Positions 1 through 11,742 of a DNA stretch of 64,000 nucleotides are shown here, in pieces. The DNA is from Musa acuminata AAA Group (lineage: Eukaryota > Streptophyta > Magnoliopsida > Zingiberales > Musaceae). The stretch is from assembly GCF_036884655.1 (NCBI RefSeq), contig NC_088345.1, forward strand, positions 27,445,501 through 27,509,500, written 5' to 3'. The position numbers and the translations under genes were made by a program. Numbering within the stretch: the stretch's first letter is position 1; each line of letters opens with the position of its first letter. The notes beneath the pieces were generated by a model. It was not told the origin of the DNA and searched no databases. It saw only the letters and a list, made by a program, of their open reading frames with translations.

Positions 1-1218
1 AAGAAGTAAATGCAAACCGAGTTTTATAGTGGTTCGGTCGTCGTGACTTACATCCACTCCTAATTCCTCTTCCGTCGAGGTCATCGACATCCACTAATGA
101 TCTTCCTTCAATAGGCAAAGATCAACTACCCTTTTACACTCGTTCTCCGTTTCACGGGTTTAGGAGACAAACCTTACAAGCCTCTCTTTCTTATACCTCA
201 CTTCTCTCTTTAGACGAACTTCTAAATACTAGGAAGAAGTGATCCTAAATCCTAAGAGAGTTTCCCAAATTTTCAAGTATTCTTTCCCCCTCTATTCAAT
301 AGGCAAAGATCAACTACCCTTTTACACTCGTGCTCAATTCTTGCTACTACACACAGGAATAGCTAGGGTATTTATAGACCTCGATAACTTTAAAATTAGA
401 GCAAAAAAAAGTCTCATTCAAGGTTTCCTAGGTACTGGCGGTACCACAGCCTATGCTAGGTGATACCACTGTCTACAACACTGACACTAGGTGGTACCAC
501 CGCTTAGTTTGGTGGTACTACCACCTGACATAGATTGGGAGACTGTGTTTAGATGGTACCACTGCCCAGTCTAGTGATACTACCGCTTGACACAATCTTG
601 AAGACTATGTCTAGGTGGTACCATCGCCTGACACAATATTGAAGATTATGTCTAGGTAGTACCACTATCAAGTCTCGGTAGTATCACTGTCAGACCCTAC
701 TATAGGACCCTGAATGAGCTAAACAATACGCCCAATTCAGTCCTAATTTAGGCCCAATTGGTCCCTAATTGAGTTAGCATTGTTTCACCCCAATACCGAC
801 TCAATTAGACCTAAACTAACTCGTTCTAGACAAATTATTACAAGCATGAATCTTATGTTGTCCGGCATGTCATTGGTTCATTCGGTGCTTCGTCCGATCC
901 TTTAGTGCATCGTCCTCTCCTTCAGCATATTGCCCAATCAGCATGATGTCTTCCCACAACATCTGATCTCTTTGGCGTAATGTCCAATCTTCTTGGCCCG
1001 ATGCCCGAACTCATAGCACAAAGCCATCTGCTGATACGTCGACCGATCCTTTGGCTCAACATCCAATCTTCTGACATGTTTACTTTGGCACAACGTCTGA
1101 TTACTCCTACTTTAATCAATTTGCCTCTCATTGATTGAAGCTAGTCATGTGTCACTTAAACGCACATTAGATGACTAACATATCAATTGATTTCATCATC
1201 AAAATTCGAGATTCAACA
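1..1218 (-). repeat. S1 3' LTR (Sirevirus-like Copia), left edge outside window
   Basis: On the minus strand this ends with the LTR start TGTTGAATCTCG (read at 1218 backwards). It carries a TATA-like tatttatag at 369-377 and a cluster of palindromic GGTGGTACCACC-type repeats at about 436-690. It aligns with the right-hand copy at 2981-3588 plus 9278-9963, so the two are the LTR pair of one element. The right copy sums to about 1.29 kb, so roughly 75 bp of this one should lie left of base 1. The two are visibly diverged, so the insertion is old. Confidence 0.85.
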
Positions 1219-1456
1219 TACTTAACAAGTTATGCTTTAAACCATCTACTAACAAAATATTTTCAATCAAAAGGTTTGATTTATTACCTATATTTCCTTT
1301 TCCAATAATTTTTCCTTTGTTGTTGTCTTCGAAAGTGATAAATCCTTCATCTTGGCTAGTGAGCTTATAGAAGTGTATTGGATCTCCAATCATATGCCTT
1401 GAGTATCGACTATCAAGGTACCATCTCTTGCTCCTAACTTAAGATTATAGATATAT
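1219..1456 (-). pseudogene. S1 pol 5' fragment (start of protease/GAG-pre-integrase region)
   Basis: The minus-strand translation contains [15 protein letters not shown] and [10 protein letters not shown], matching the region just after the protease motif in the intact pol at 48342-51380. Coding sequence stops abruptly after HNLLS and runs straight into the LTR start at 1218. Everything from integrase through RNase H, and the polypurine tract, has been deleted. The short open frame across this junction (1199-1393) is a fusion artefact, not a gene. Confidence 0.85.
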
Positions 1457-2960
1457 CTACAAGAAAGGGGGTTTTCTTTTAGCTACCCGTTTTACCTTGG
1501 GTTCATCATAAATAGATCTACCTAACTTATCATTTTGCATTATATCATTTAAGGTTCCTTTAAGGATCCAAATTAACTTATGTGGAGTATACCTCTTAAA
1601 TGGATATTTATGAGCATAATGTCTAAATTTGCAACAAAAGGTGCAATTGTTTCGGGATGAAACATGCAAGGTTGGGCCTTTAACAAAGATGGTTGGCTTT
1701 TGGTGAGTGTTACTCACAAAGCCGATTCCATCTCTTCTATGAGCATGATCCCTTTTTGCAAGGATCATGTTTAAGGATTTTCTTCCTATTTTAAATTTTT
1801 CTAAGGTTTCATGTAGTAGCAAATTCTCCTTTTTAAGCATCTCTATTTCTTCACATTTTGTACAAGAAAGCAATATTTCATTATCATGCTTAATCTTTAA
1901 TCTATCAAATTCACTAACAAAAGAAGCATGCTCATTTTTTTATTATTTATACTTTTTACTAACTAATTTACATTCCTCAAACAAATCATTAAAAGCATTA
2001 TGTAATTCATTATAAGATAAATGAGATTTGTTTAGGTCACTTACCTCGTCAATGAGTGCCATTAGAGTATAATTTGTGACTTCTTTGTTGGTTGGCTCCT
2101 CATCTTCGGATGCACTTAAATCGTCCCAAGTAGCTTTTAGCACTTTCTTCTTCTTCGATTGCTTCTTCACTTGGGGACATTCACTTTTGATGTGCCTCAG
2201 CTTCTTGTATTCGTAGCACATTATTTAGTCCAGTTTAAGTTCATTTTTATTTTTAATGTCATGTTTAGTTTTCTTCCTTTTTATGAAATTTTTAAAATTT
2301 CTAGTTATAAGTGCAGAGTCATCATCATCACTTAGTTTTTTCATAAGTGATCTTCTTGAGTTCCAAGTGTCAAATTCTTAATTTCATAGGTTATCAATGA
2401 CCCGATAAGTTATTCGAGTGGAAAGTTATTCAAGTCATTGGCTTCTTGAATTTCCATTACTTTATGATCCCAACTCTTTGGAGGGATCTTAATATTTTGT
2501 TAACAAATTCAAAATTAGAAAAACTTTTACCAAGTGCTTGTAGACCATTGACGACATCCATAAACTGGGTATATATGTCTCCAATGGTCTCGCTTGATTT
2601 CACGCAAAATAATTCATAACTATGAACTAAAAGATTGATTTTTGACTCCTTAACCCTATTTGTGCCTTCGTGTGTGATTTCAAGTGAATGCCAAATGTCA
2701 TAAGCCATCTCATAAATAGAAACTCAATTGAATTCATTTTTATCCAAGACACAAAACAAAGCATTCATAGCTTTGGCATTCAAAGAAAATGTCTTCTTAT
2801 CCAGATCAATCTAATTGTTCGTTGGAAGAGAAGACTTTTGAATTCTGTTTTCAACAATGTTCCATAACAAAAAATACATAGAAATAAAAAAATCCTCATT
2901 TTAGTTTTTCAATATATGTAATTCGTCCTATTGAACATGGAAAGACATGTAATAGAGAGT
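1457..2960 (-). pseudogene. gag: S1 gag pseudogene
   Basis: This is decayed Sirevirus-type Gag. Minus-strand frames give, in order, the UBN2-like N-terminal block (ALFCVLDKNEFN, ITHEGTNRVKESKINLL near 2460-2760), a broken first zinc knuckle (CYEYKKLRHIKSEC near 2180-2220), an acidic linker and coiled coil, and a second knuckle region near 1600-1660. The initiator methionine and about the first 15 residues are missing: the primer site runs almost directly into sequence equivalent to ITRPPMFNG. Several in-frame stops and frameshifts are present. It ends TTG TAG at 1457-1459, the same gag stop as in the intact element S6. Confidence 0.88.
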
Positions 2961-2965
2961 AACCT

Positions 2966-2979
2966 TATTCTGATACTAA
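2966..2979 (-). promoter_or_regulatory. S1 primer-binding site (initiator tRNA-Met type, mutated)
   Basis: The reverse complement reads TAGTATCAGAATAA, a mutated form of TGGTATCAGAGC, the primer site complementary to the 3' end of initiator methionine tRNA. It abuts the inner end of the 5' LTR at 2981, which fixes element orientation as minus. Confidence 0.75.
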
Positions 2980-2980
2980 T

Positions 2981-3588
2981 TGTTATGATCAATATGACAC
3001 TAAGAGAGGGGGCGGGGGGGGCGGGGGCAGGGGCGGGGCGGGAGTGAATTTAGTGCAGTAATAAAAAATTTGTTGATTCGAAAAATTTCTTTTGATACAA
3101 TCGTTTCGACAAAGCCCGTATCAAAAAGTAATGAAAATAATGACTTAGAGTAAATGCAAAGTGTAGAATACCGCTAAGTTGTGAAAGAAAACTGTAACGA
3201 AAGAACACCTTGGATTTATAGTAGTTCAGTCGTTGTGACCAACATCTACTTTCAATACCTCCTCCGTTGAGGTCACTAGCATCCATTAATCGTCTTAATT
3301 CAATAGACGAAGACCAACCACCTTCTTACAAAGCTTTCTCTTTTTCATAGGTTTAGGAGACAACCCTTACAACCCTCACACCTCTTCTCTAATGATAACA
3401 AAGCTGAAGAAAGAGAGGAGGACACTTAGCACTTTTATAATTCTTTCACACCCAAACACTTCAAGATTTTGTTCATAGTTTGATGTCCTTTCATGCTTAA
3501 AGGAATGGGGTATTTATAGGCCTCAATTGCTTCAAAATTGGAGCCAAAAAGTATCTCATTCCGGGTTTCCAGGATACTGGCAATATCA
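2981..3588 (-). repeat. S1 5' LTR, first part (interrupted by G1)
   Basis: It starts TGTTATGATC next to the primer-binding site, contains a G-rich tract at 3008-3040 (the usual C-run of the U5 end, expanded) and a TATA-like tatttatag at 3511-3519. It stops at 3588, where Gypsy element G1 begins, and resumes at 9278. The five bases before the break are TATCA; those after G1 are TACCA, a target duplication with one mismatch. Confidence 0.85.
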
Positions 3589-3773
3589 TGTTAGGACTCT
3601 AGCTAGGAGAGTCCTAATTAAGAGGGATATTCATGTAAAACTGTTAGGACTTTAGCTAGGAGAGTCCTAATTGAGAGGGACATTCTGTTAGGACTCTAGC
3701 TAGGAGAGTCCTAATTGAGAGGGACATTCTGTTATGACTCTAGTTAGGAGAGTCCTAATTGAGAGGGACATTC
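3589..3773 (+). repeat. Four tandem copies of the Gypsy LTR terminus (44-53 bp units)
   Basis: Units start at 3589, 3642, 3686 and 3730. Each begins TGTTAGGAC or TGTTATGAC and contains the inverted repeat AGGACTCT...AGAGTCCT, then an AATTGAGAGGGACATT-type segment. The same four-unit array opens the 3' LTR (6039-6045, then 8803 to about 8985), so it existed before insertion. Gypsy G2 at 31683 has a single unit. Confidence 0.85.
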
Positions 3774-3894
3774 ATGTAGGAGGTTTTTTCTTAGAGAAGA
3801 ATTAGGAGTTGTAAGGGAATAGGAGTCTTTAGTAAGAGTCCTATTAGGAGTTGATTAGAAGTAAGAGTCTTAAGTAGGAGTCCTATTAGGAGTT
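3589..3894 (+). repeat. G1 5' LTR, 3'-truncated
   Basis: It begins TGTTAGGACTCTAGC, the same terminus as the complete Gypsy LTR at 31683-32076, and breaks off at ...attaggagtta. The TATA box and the rest of the LTR are missing, as are primer site and gag, so this copy cannot have been transcribed since the deletion. Confidence 0.85.
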
Positions 3895-3933
3895 ACGGTA
3901 CATACACTAGCTAGCTACTCAAACCCGCAAACG

Positions 3934-6021
3934 ATGAAAATTGGAGGCCTTCTCAAACAACAACCAATCACTGTTCTCATCGATACGGGCAGTACTACTG
4001 ACTTCCTAAATAGTAAGCTTGCTGTTCGGATATCATTACCTATCGAGAATCGCTGCAGGTTTGATGTTAAGGTCACCGACGGACGGATTTTGAATTGTGA
4101 TCATAGGTGCTTGCAGGAGAAACTATTGCTGCAGGACCAAGAGATAATTGCAGATTTCTTCCTTCTCCCTCTTAACAATCATGAGGCCATGCTCAGAATT
4201 AAATGGTTGATGACATTAGGTGATATTTCTTGGAATTTTATGAAACTAATTATGAAATTTTACAGTAAGGAGAAACAGGTGACATTGCACGGGAAACGTG
4301 GGGGCGACATAACAACGGTTTGCACACAACAAATGGAGAATGTTTTGCATAAAGCATGCAGCGGCTTTTTGGTACAACTTGAGCAGCAAACTAAGGGAGA
4401 GCCAACAGAATTTGAAGATCCAAATCTACTTCCTTTGCTTACTGAATTTTCAAATAAATTTGACGAACCGCGCAACCTACTTCTTACCTGTCGGCATGAT
4501 CATTGTATAATGATTCTTCCAGGCAAATCTTCAGCAAATGCTCAGCCATATCAGTATCCACATCTCCAGAAGGATGAAATAGAAAGGATTATAAAAGAGA
4601 TACTCGAAATAGGAGTTATTCGGCCAAGTTGCAACCTCTACTCTTCGCCGGTGCTACTTGTATGCAAGAAGGACGGAACAAGGCGAATATGTGTTGATTA
4701 CCGAGCTCTCAATGGCATAATCATCAAGGACAAATACTTTATTCCAATAGTAGATGAATTGCTAGATGAAAGGAAGCACAAATCTTTACAAAGCTGGACC
4801 TTTGATCCGGGTATTATCAAATACGAGCATGCGAAGAAGACATACGGAAAACCACCTTTTGAACACACAACAACCACGAATTTTTGCTTTCTTCAACAAA
4901 AGGTGGAATATCTTGGGCATATCATATCAGAGGAAGGTGTGGCAGTGGACCCCTTCAAAATTGGAGCAATGCAAAACTGGCCGACCTCGAGAAACATAAA
5001 ATTGCTATATGGCTTTCTGGGTTTAACAGGCTACTACCGCAAGTTCGTGAAAAACTATGGAAAGATCAGTGCACCACTTACTTCCTTACTAGAAAAAGAT
5101 GTCTTCCAATGGTTGGATAGAGCCTCCGCTGCCTTCGACAAACTTAAGGTAACCATGACGACGACGCCGGTGCTAACACTACCAGATTTCAACCGACCCT
5201 TCATTATTGAGGCCGACACATCTGGAGTCAGAATTGGAGCCATTCTCATGCAAGATGGTCGACAACTCACATACACTAGCAAGGCATTATCTCCCTCCGA
5301 TCAAAATATAACAACATATGATAAGGAGATGCTCGCCATTGTACGCGCAGCAACGAGGTGGAGATTGTACTTGATCAGACGATACTTTCAAATCAAGACC
5401 GACCATAAAAGCCTAAAATATCTCTTGGAGCAGAAGATATCTTCCCGCGAGTAGCAAAAATGGGTAACAAAACTTCTTGGATTTGATTTTGAAATAACTT
5501 ACAAAAAGGGAAAAGAGAATGTTCTTGCAGATGCGCTTTCGCAGCTACCCGAGCAAGTTGAAGTTTCGACTGTTTCACTTCCGACCAACGACTTCCTTGA
5601 GGATATTAAGATGGAATGGCAGGAAGATTCAGATACTAGTAAGATTATAAAAAAATTGGAGGAAGCACCAAGCTCCGTAGCTCATTACAATTGGGACTCA
5701 AAAGAATTACACTATAAGAGTACTAAATTGAAAAGGAGTATGGCATATCACTCACAAATCGACGGCCAAACAGAAGTTGTAAATAGATGCTTGGAGATAG
5801 CCCAAAGCCACCCACCAAATATGACTACCCAAGGAGGACTTCAGACTCAGTCAAGTGCTATTATTGATCGACGGATTATGACTCGACGACGACGATCCAC
5901 TACTGAATTGCTAATACAGTGGGCAAACCTACTAACAGAAGATGCCACTTTGGAGAACTTTGATGACTTGAAGATCAAATTCCCAAAATTCATGAATCGT
6001 CAGCCTCGAGGACAAGGCTGA
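3934..6021 (+). pseudogene. pol: G1 pol pseudogene (protease, RT, RNase H, integrase remnants)
   Basis: The first 506 codons are open (to 5454). They contain the aspartic protease motif VLIDTGST, the RT N-terminal region (VLLVCKKDGTRRICVDYRALN), then RNase H with EADTSG, YDKEMLAIV and KTDHKSLKYLL. The RT palm is broken: near 4780-4870 it is readable only in another frame with a stop, and the segment holding the catalytic YxDD box is deleted. After the stop at 5452-5454, coding similarity continues, with only a sliver of integrase core (YHSQIDGQTEVVNRC) and a C-terminal segment ending PRGQG. Enzymatically dead. Confidence 0.88.
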
Positions 6022-6427
6022 TTTGAAGAGGGCGGGTTTGTTAGGTGTAACATCCCCCATTTTTTAAAAATTTAGTAAAAGGTTTGTTTATAAAAAAAAA
6101 AAGGATTATTTAATAATTATTTTATATTAAATGATATTATATTAAAGGTTTATGGCTAGGGACCTAAGAGTAAATATTAGAAGTTTGATATAATTTATGA
6201 AAGATTCAAATTTAAGTTTAAAAAAAAATATATATATATATATAGTGGACATGTGTCACTAACTAACATAAGGTTGGTGCCACTTATCCTTGCTCTAAAG
6301 ATGACACCTAGCCCCTTTCATGCATGCATGACACCTTGCAACTTTTATATTAGCCAAAACCTAAATAATTAGATGAAAGGTTAAAGAAAACAAACCTGAA
6401 GAGTTGCAGCCAACGTGAGTTTGAGAG

Positions 6428-6471
6428 AAGAAGAAGAAGAAGAAGAAGAAGAAGAAGAAGAAGAAGAAGAG
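6428..6471 (+). repeat. (GAA)n microsatellite in L1
   Basis: About 44 bp of uninterrupted agaagaagaa repeat. It creates a poly-glutamate open frame (6415-6633) that is not supported as a gene. Confidence 0.95.
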
Positions 6472-7724
6472 CTTGAGGTTTTTCATCAATTTTCTCACAT
6501 TTGGGATTCAAATAATTTGAAGGCAAGTGTTCTAACCCAATCCCACAGTAACCTTAATCTCTGGTTTCATTTTTATTCTGTAAAATTTGAAAGATTTCAA
6601 CTGAGAACCAGACCTTCTTTCGTTTTGATATAAAGTTATGAATTTGTAATTTTTCGGTGATCTGACCTCTATGCAATGTTTCGGTCATAACATTTTGTAA
6701 TAAACTCTGATTTAGACAAAACCTGTTCCATTTGAAAGTAGACAAGAAAATATTTATTTTGATATAAAGATCGAATGATTTGGAGTTTAAATGCCTACTA
6801 AGACTTCTGTTTAAATTAACCCTACAGATTCTGCAAAATAAGGACCAAAATTTCTGACCTCTTGTTGCTTAACTACTTATAACTTTCTGTTGTGAACTCA
6901 GATTCATACAAAGTATGTTTTATTCGAAGCTTGACTCAAAATTCTTTCTGTATATACCTGATTTGAAATTTTTGGAGTACAATTGCTAACTAAAACACCT
7001 GCTTTCATCGACCCTATGGATTCAATAAAATAGAGCTAATATTTTCAGATCCTTCGCTACGAAATTATCTGTAACTCCCGGTTGTAAATTCCAAGTCTTG
7101 TAAAACTTGCTTTGCATAAAACTAGATTGACAAAGCTTTCTAATGACACCTATTTTGTATAAATTGGAGCATAATTGGTTATCCAAATAGTTCATACAAT
7201 GTTCCTATCAAATTCTGCCAGAATCGAGCTTTGGTCGATTTCGGCTTTCCTTGTTACTTTCCTTTGGAATTCGATTTTGGCAAAAACTCTTACTTCAGTT
7301 AAGCTTTACATTATTATCTTAAATTCCTGTATACTTTAGTCCTTTATTTATTTGTATATCTGCAGCTATCATCTAAAGTTCATGATTGCATCGTAATTCG
7401 GCACATGCATCCCATTGTTCCGCATTTGCTTTTGAAATGTGCCTCTTCCAGTTTCATTTCGTTGGCCATTGTATTCACCTAACTTTCTTATTTCAATTGA
7501 GCTATATGTGATTTCTTGAAATCCTTGTATGCTCTTGCTTTTGCTTCCTTTCAAATCTGAATATACTTGTGAAAGATTATTGCTTACTTCGGATTGACTC
7601 GTAAAGGCACATGTACGCTTTGTTGTTCCGCGTGTGCTTCCGATATATGCTGCTTATTGTTAAAACTGCCCTCTTGTTCTCTGGTGTGTGGGATTGTCTG
7701 GACCCTTGCCAGAAATGGTAAAGG

Positions 7725-7797
7725 ATATGCGCTTGTTGCCCGCTATGTGGGATCCCGCTATGTGGGATATGCGCTTGTTGCCCGCTATGTGGGTAGT
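7725..7797 (+). repeat. Short minisatellite in L1 (GCTATGTGGG units)
   Basis: The motif cccgctatgtggg occurs three times, with gatatgcgcttgttg repeated between copies. It lies in the middle of the solo LTR and is not part of any coding frame I can support. Confidence 0.8.
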
Positions 7798-8802
7798 GGT
7801 CATTCAGAAATGGATGGACCATATTATGTTATGATCCCACTACACCTTCTGTATGTTTGATATGATATCCAAAGCTTTGGCTATGTTTCTATGCATGCTT
7901 TGGATAAGAATGAAATGAATGCATCGTCATGTGACATTTGAGCTTCTATTCATGTTTTGTTCTTTGATATATATTTCCGAAATGTTATAAGTCTTTGTTA
8001 TACCTTGAAAGCTACCATATGTCATCGATATGCTCCTTATGCCAATGATATGCTCCAATTACCTTTCCTCGATTGTATAAACAAAACGTGCTTCGAACGA
8101 TATGATATTGTAATTCTGCATTCAAACAAAACATGCTACTGTTTCATCTTGTATCTCTGCTTTGTATTTTGATACCTCATTTGTTTGAAAACTGTCCTCT
8201 TTGCTATGGATATGTTAGTCATTTGCTGAGCTTTATATACTCACCCCGTTGCTATATAAATTTTTCAGGATAGCTTATCGCTCACTAAAATGTGTAAATT
8301 GGGTTGAGGAAGTGGAAGACAAGAAGATTTTGGGGCAAATATTTTGTACTTGATAGGTTGATGTTGTATAAGTTATTTTTTGGGTGTAATGAAATATCAA
8401 TGACAAATCTAGATTGATGTATCTTGTAAATATTTGAAAAGAACCTCTTACGTCAGGATTTTGGAAATGTTAAGTCTAAACTGTGTACTGATATAAACAT
8501 GTAGTATATGTTGGTTTTGTGATTGCATTAATTGCCGCGCTTATGGATTTATGATATAGTTATGGTTTAGTTAAGTTGAGTTTTGGATTTTAAGAATCAT
8601 CTAGTGACATGATGTATAATTATAAACTGCACAGGTTTTGTGAATTGTGGATTGTAGAGGTGAATGGCTTGAATGTTTTTCTTAGTGACCTCAAATGTGT
8701 GATTGGATCCTGGATTGTTTGTTGAATTAAATATTATTAATCTTGAATTAGGTTCACACCTCCTGAACGAGAATTATATTCGGGGGGGGGCGTGACATTA
8801 GG

Positions 8803-9277
8803 ACTCTAGCTAGGAGAGTCCTAATTGAGAGGGACATTCATATAAAACTGTTAGGACTTTAGCTAGGAGAGTCATAATTGAGAGGGACATTCTGTTAGGA
8901 CTCTAGCTAGGAGAGTCCTAATTGAGAGGGACATTCTGTTATGACTCTAGTTAGGAGAGTCCTAATTGAGAGGGACATTCATGTAGGAGGTTTTTTCTTA
9001 GAAAAGAATTAGGAGTTGTAAGGGAATAGGAGTCTTTAGTAGGAGTCCTATTAGGAGTTGATTAGAAGTAAGAGTCTTAAGTATGAGTCCTATTAGGAGT
9101 TAGGGTTTAGAAGCCCTATAAATAGCTATGTATTCCTCCTCTTTTCATAAGCAATAGATGAATCTTTTATGCAGCCTTTGAGCAGCAACTTGGAGGGAGG
9201 AACCCCTATAGAGTTCCAAGGAGGCCGATCCCCTAAAGAGATCAACCCCAAGTTTAGAATCTGCAAGGGTTCTATCA
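8803..9277 (+). repeat. G1 3' LTR, main part
   Basis: This continues the LTR begun at 6039-6045 after L1. It carries the rest of the four-unit terminal array, a TATA box ctataaata at 9116-9124 and the end gggttctatca, which differs from the G2 LTR end (ggttctaaca) by one base. Full LTR length without L1 is about 482 bp. Confidence 0.87.
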
Positions 9278-9963
9278 TACCACCACCAGTAATGGGTGGT
9301 ACTACCGCTTGACACTTTGACACTAGGCAATATCACCACCTAGTCTCACAGTACTACTGCTTGATAGAGCCTTAGAGATTGGTCTATAACGGTACCACTA
9401 CCTTACAACATTAACTACAGGCGGTACCACCACCTAGTCTAGGTGGTACCACAACCCAAATAACTTGGGAGACAGAGTCTCAAGCAGTGCCATTGTCAGC
9501 CCTAGCTTGGTTCACTAAATGGGCCTCTCTTAGCCTAATTCAGTCCTAATTTGTGCCCAATTGACCCCTAATTGAGTTAATGGGATTACCTCCCAATCCT
9601 AACTCAATATAAGTTCCAACTATGACAATTAAGGCATTAACTAAGCAATATTTGTCCAGTATGTCAATATTTCTTCCAACGAAGTCTCGACGAACTTCCA
9701 GTAAACTCTCGGCACGCTTTTGGCAAACTATGATGAAACCTTAGCGAACTCCCGATAAACTCTCGATGAGCTCCTAACGAACTCTTAATGAGCTTCTGGC
9801 ACATCGTCCGAATCTTCATCATATCGTTCGATCTTTGCTCCAACCCAATATCTGCTTTATACCTTATCCATTATCATAGTTAATCCTGCAACACTTATCA
9901 AAACACATGAATTATATCATTAATTTATTAATTAATTTCATCATCAAAATATGAGATTCAATA
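9278..9963 (-). repeat. S1 5' LTR, second part
   Basis: This resumes the LTR interrupted at 3588. It contains GGTGGTACC-type palindromes (about 9285-9500), CG-rich degenerate repeats (ctcgacgaac-like) near 9680-9850, and ends gagattcaata, where the canonical LTR start TGTTGAATCTC has mutated to TATTGAATCTC. A 33-bp stretch of unknown origin (9964-9996) separates it from S2. Confidence 0.82.
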
Positions 9964-10122
9964 GGTACCAACGCCTGCAGCACTACCACTATGCGGTGTT
10001 GAATCTCATATTTTGATGATGAAACTAATTGATAATTGTTTCTATTTTAATCTATAGTTTGAGTGATGTAGGATTCTTCGATCAGGATGAGACAATTCAA
10101 ACATGAAAAATCATGTTGTGCT

Positions 10123-11737
10123 TGTTGAATCTCAAATTTTGATGATGAAACTAATTGATTGTATTTAGATGTTTAACTACATTTTGAGTGATGCAGGTCT
10201 ACTCAATCAGGATTAGATAGTTAACGCAGGAGGAATTGACATTGTGCCGGAGGAGATCACGTTAGGATATTGGATGATAGAAGGCTTCGGACGTCGGGCA
10301 TCGGGCCAAGAGCGAAATTGCGCCAAGGATATCGGGGTTGCGGAGGTCAACCGCCAATTGGGCAACAAGCCGCAAGAGAGGACGATGCGCTGAAGAATCG
10401 GACGAAGCACCAACCAATGACATGCCAGGCAACAGAATGTCAACTCACATTGTAATAATTGTCTTGATTGGAGTAGAGTTTTCGCTTGTGTGTGCAGGAT
10501 TAACTACGATAACGATGAAGACATAAAGCGAAGCAAAGTGTCAGAGTCAAGCGCGAAGGATTTGTTGCGAGTTCGAGAGTTCGACGGAAGTCCGAAGGTT
10601 CGTCGGGAATGTTACCGGAACTAGCCGAGAATGAGTAGGGAGCTTGCCGAAGGGTTTTTCGGAAGCTCGCCGGAAGGTTCGTTGGAAGTTCATGAAGCTC
10701 ACCGAGAAATATCGGAGCTTACCGAAGAAGCTCGTTGGAACTCGCCAAGATCAAATCGTGAAGTCTAGGAGCTTGCCGGGAGTCCGTAGAATGGTTTCCG
10801 AGAGTTTATCGGAAGACCGCCAGAAGTTCGCCGAAAGCTCACCGGAAGAAGTCTTGACTTGTGAACTTTGTAATAGCTTAGAAAATGTCTTTAAATTCGT
10901 ATTTAGCATGTTAATTAGGGTTAGGATTAGGTGTTAATCCTATAACCCAAGTAGGGGCTAATTGGGCTTGAGTTCGGACTAGTTTGGGCCAAGTTTGGAG
11001 CCCAACCAATGAGCTGAAATAGCGTAGGCAGTGGCATCGCCAGATTAGGTGGTGGCACCGCCTAGAACCCGAGAACTGAGCGGTAGCACCGCCTAGAACC
11101 CAAGTGGTCAGGCGGTGGCACCGCCACCGATAGGCGGTGGCACTACTAGCCTCGGGAACCCAAGAGAATTCAAAATTTGGAGCCCAAATTTGAATCCTCT
11201 TAGGGCCTATAAATACCCCTCAATTCTCAGTTGAGATAACAACATTTTGAGAAGCAAGAGATTGAGATAAAAGTCTTAGCAAAGTCTTTAGCAAGTTTTT
11301 ATTTTCAATAGCTTGAGTATTCACCTCCCTCTTTCTCTTTGAAAATTTGTAAGAGAGTGAACCACTTGTAAAAGGTTGTAAGAGGGGTATTTGTCCTTCC
11401 CCTTCAAAGTGATTTTGCTAGTGGAAGTTGGGAGCCTCATTTTTGAAGGCTTCGCAAGTGGATGTAGGTCGCATGACCGAACCACTATAAATCGGTTTGC
11501 GTTTATCTTATTGTCATTTATATTACTGCAAACCATCTTCACTTTGATGCTCTACTTCTTTATCTCCTTCTTACATATGCCTTCAAGTTAAAATACAATC
11601 GAAACGGTTTCAAACGAAACGTTGCTTTTATCGTACAAAGTTTTCGAAAGTGTTTAAATCATCAAAAGTTTATCGTACTTTACCGCTGCACTAATTCACC
11701 CCCCCCCCCCCCTCTTAGTGCTGCTCCGATCCTAACA
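10123..11737 (+). mobile_element. L2: 1,615-bp solo Sirevirus LTR nested in the S2 5' LTR
   Basis: It starts TGTTGAATCTC and ends GATCCTAACA. It has a CG-rich degenerate repeat block (about 10570-10850), a palindrome cluster of cggtggcaccgcc type (about 11026-11150), TATA box ctataaata at 11207-11215 and a run of 14 C near 11699-11712. The LTR end is followed directly by resumed S2 LTR sequence, so there is no interior. Flanks GTGCT (10118-10122) and ATGCT (11738-11742) are a target duplication with one mismatch. Confidence 0.87.
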
Positions 11738-11742
11738 ATGCT

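Larger units (their letters stand above)
6046..8797 (+). mobile_element. L1: 2,752-bp solo LTR (or non-coding LTR element) inside the G1 3' LTR
   Basis: It starts TGTAACATCCCCC and ends GGGGGGGCGTGACA: TG...CA termini with C-rich/G-rich ends. Flanks are a perfect 5-bp duplication TTAGG (6041-6045 and 8798-8802). Removing the insert restores the G1 LTR start TGTTAGGACTC exactly. I see no gag or pol, no primer site and no internal LTR pair, so a solo LTR from unequal recombination is the simplest reading. The size would suit a large Gypsy LTR, but the family is not identified. Confidence 0.85.
3589..9277 (+). mobile_element. G1: degraded Ty3/Gypsy element nested in the S1 LTR
   Basis: It has a truncated 5' LTR (3589-3894), internally deleted pol (3934-6021), polypurine tract (about 6026-6038) and a 3' LTR starting TGTTAGG at 6039 and ending at 9277. 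Gag and most of the leader are gone: the LTR joins directly to sequence just upstream of the protease at about 3895. The shared 5' and 3' LTR segments differ at about 7 of 305 positions by hand count. The 3' LTR is interrupted by L1. The chromovirus-like Pol C-terminus suggests a chromovirus, with limited certainty. Confidence 0.85.

Noticed and set aside
1199..1393. Small ORF ending MLNLEF as a gene
   Set aside because: The last residues are the LTR start read through a deletion junction.
6415..6633. Poly-glutamate ORF
   Set aside because: Created by the (GAA)n microsatellite inside the L1 solo LTR; nothing follows it that resembles a protein domain.
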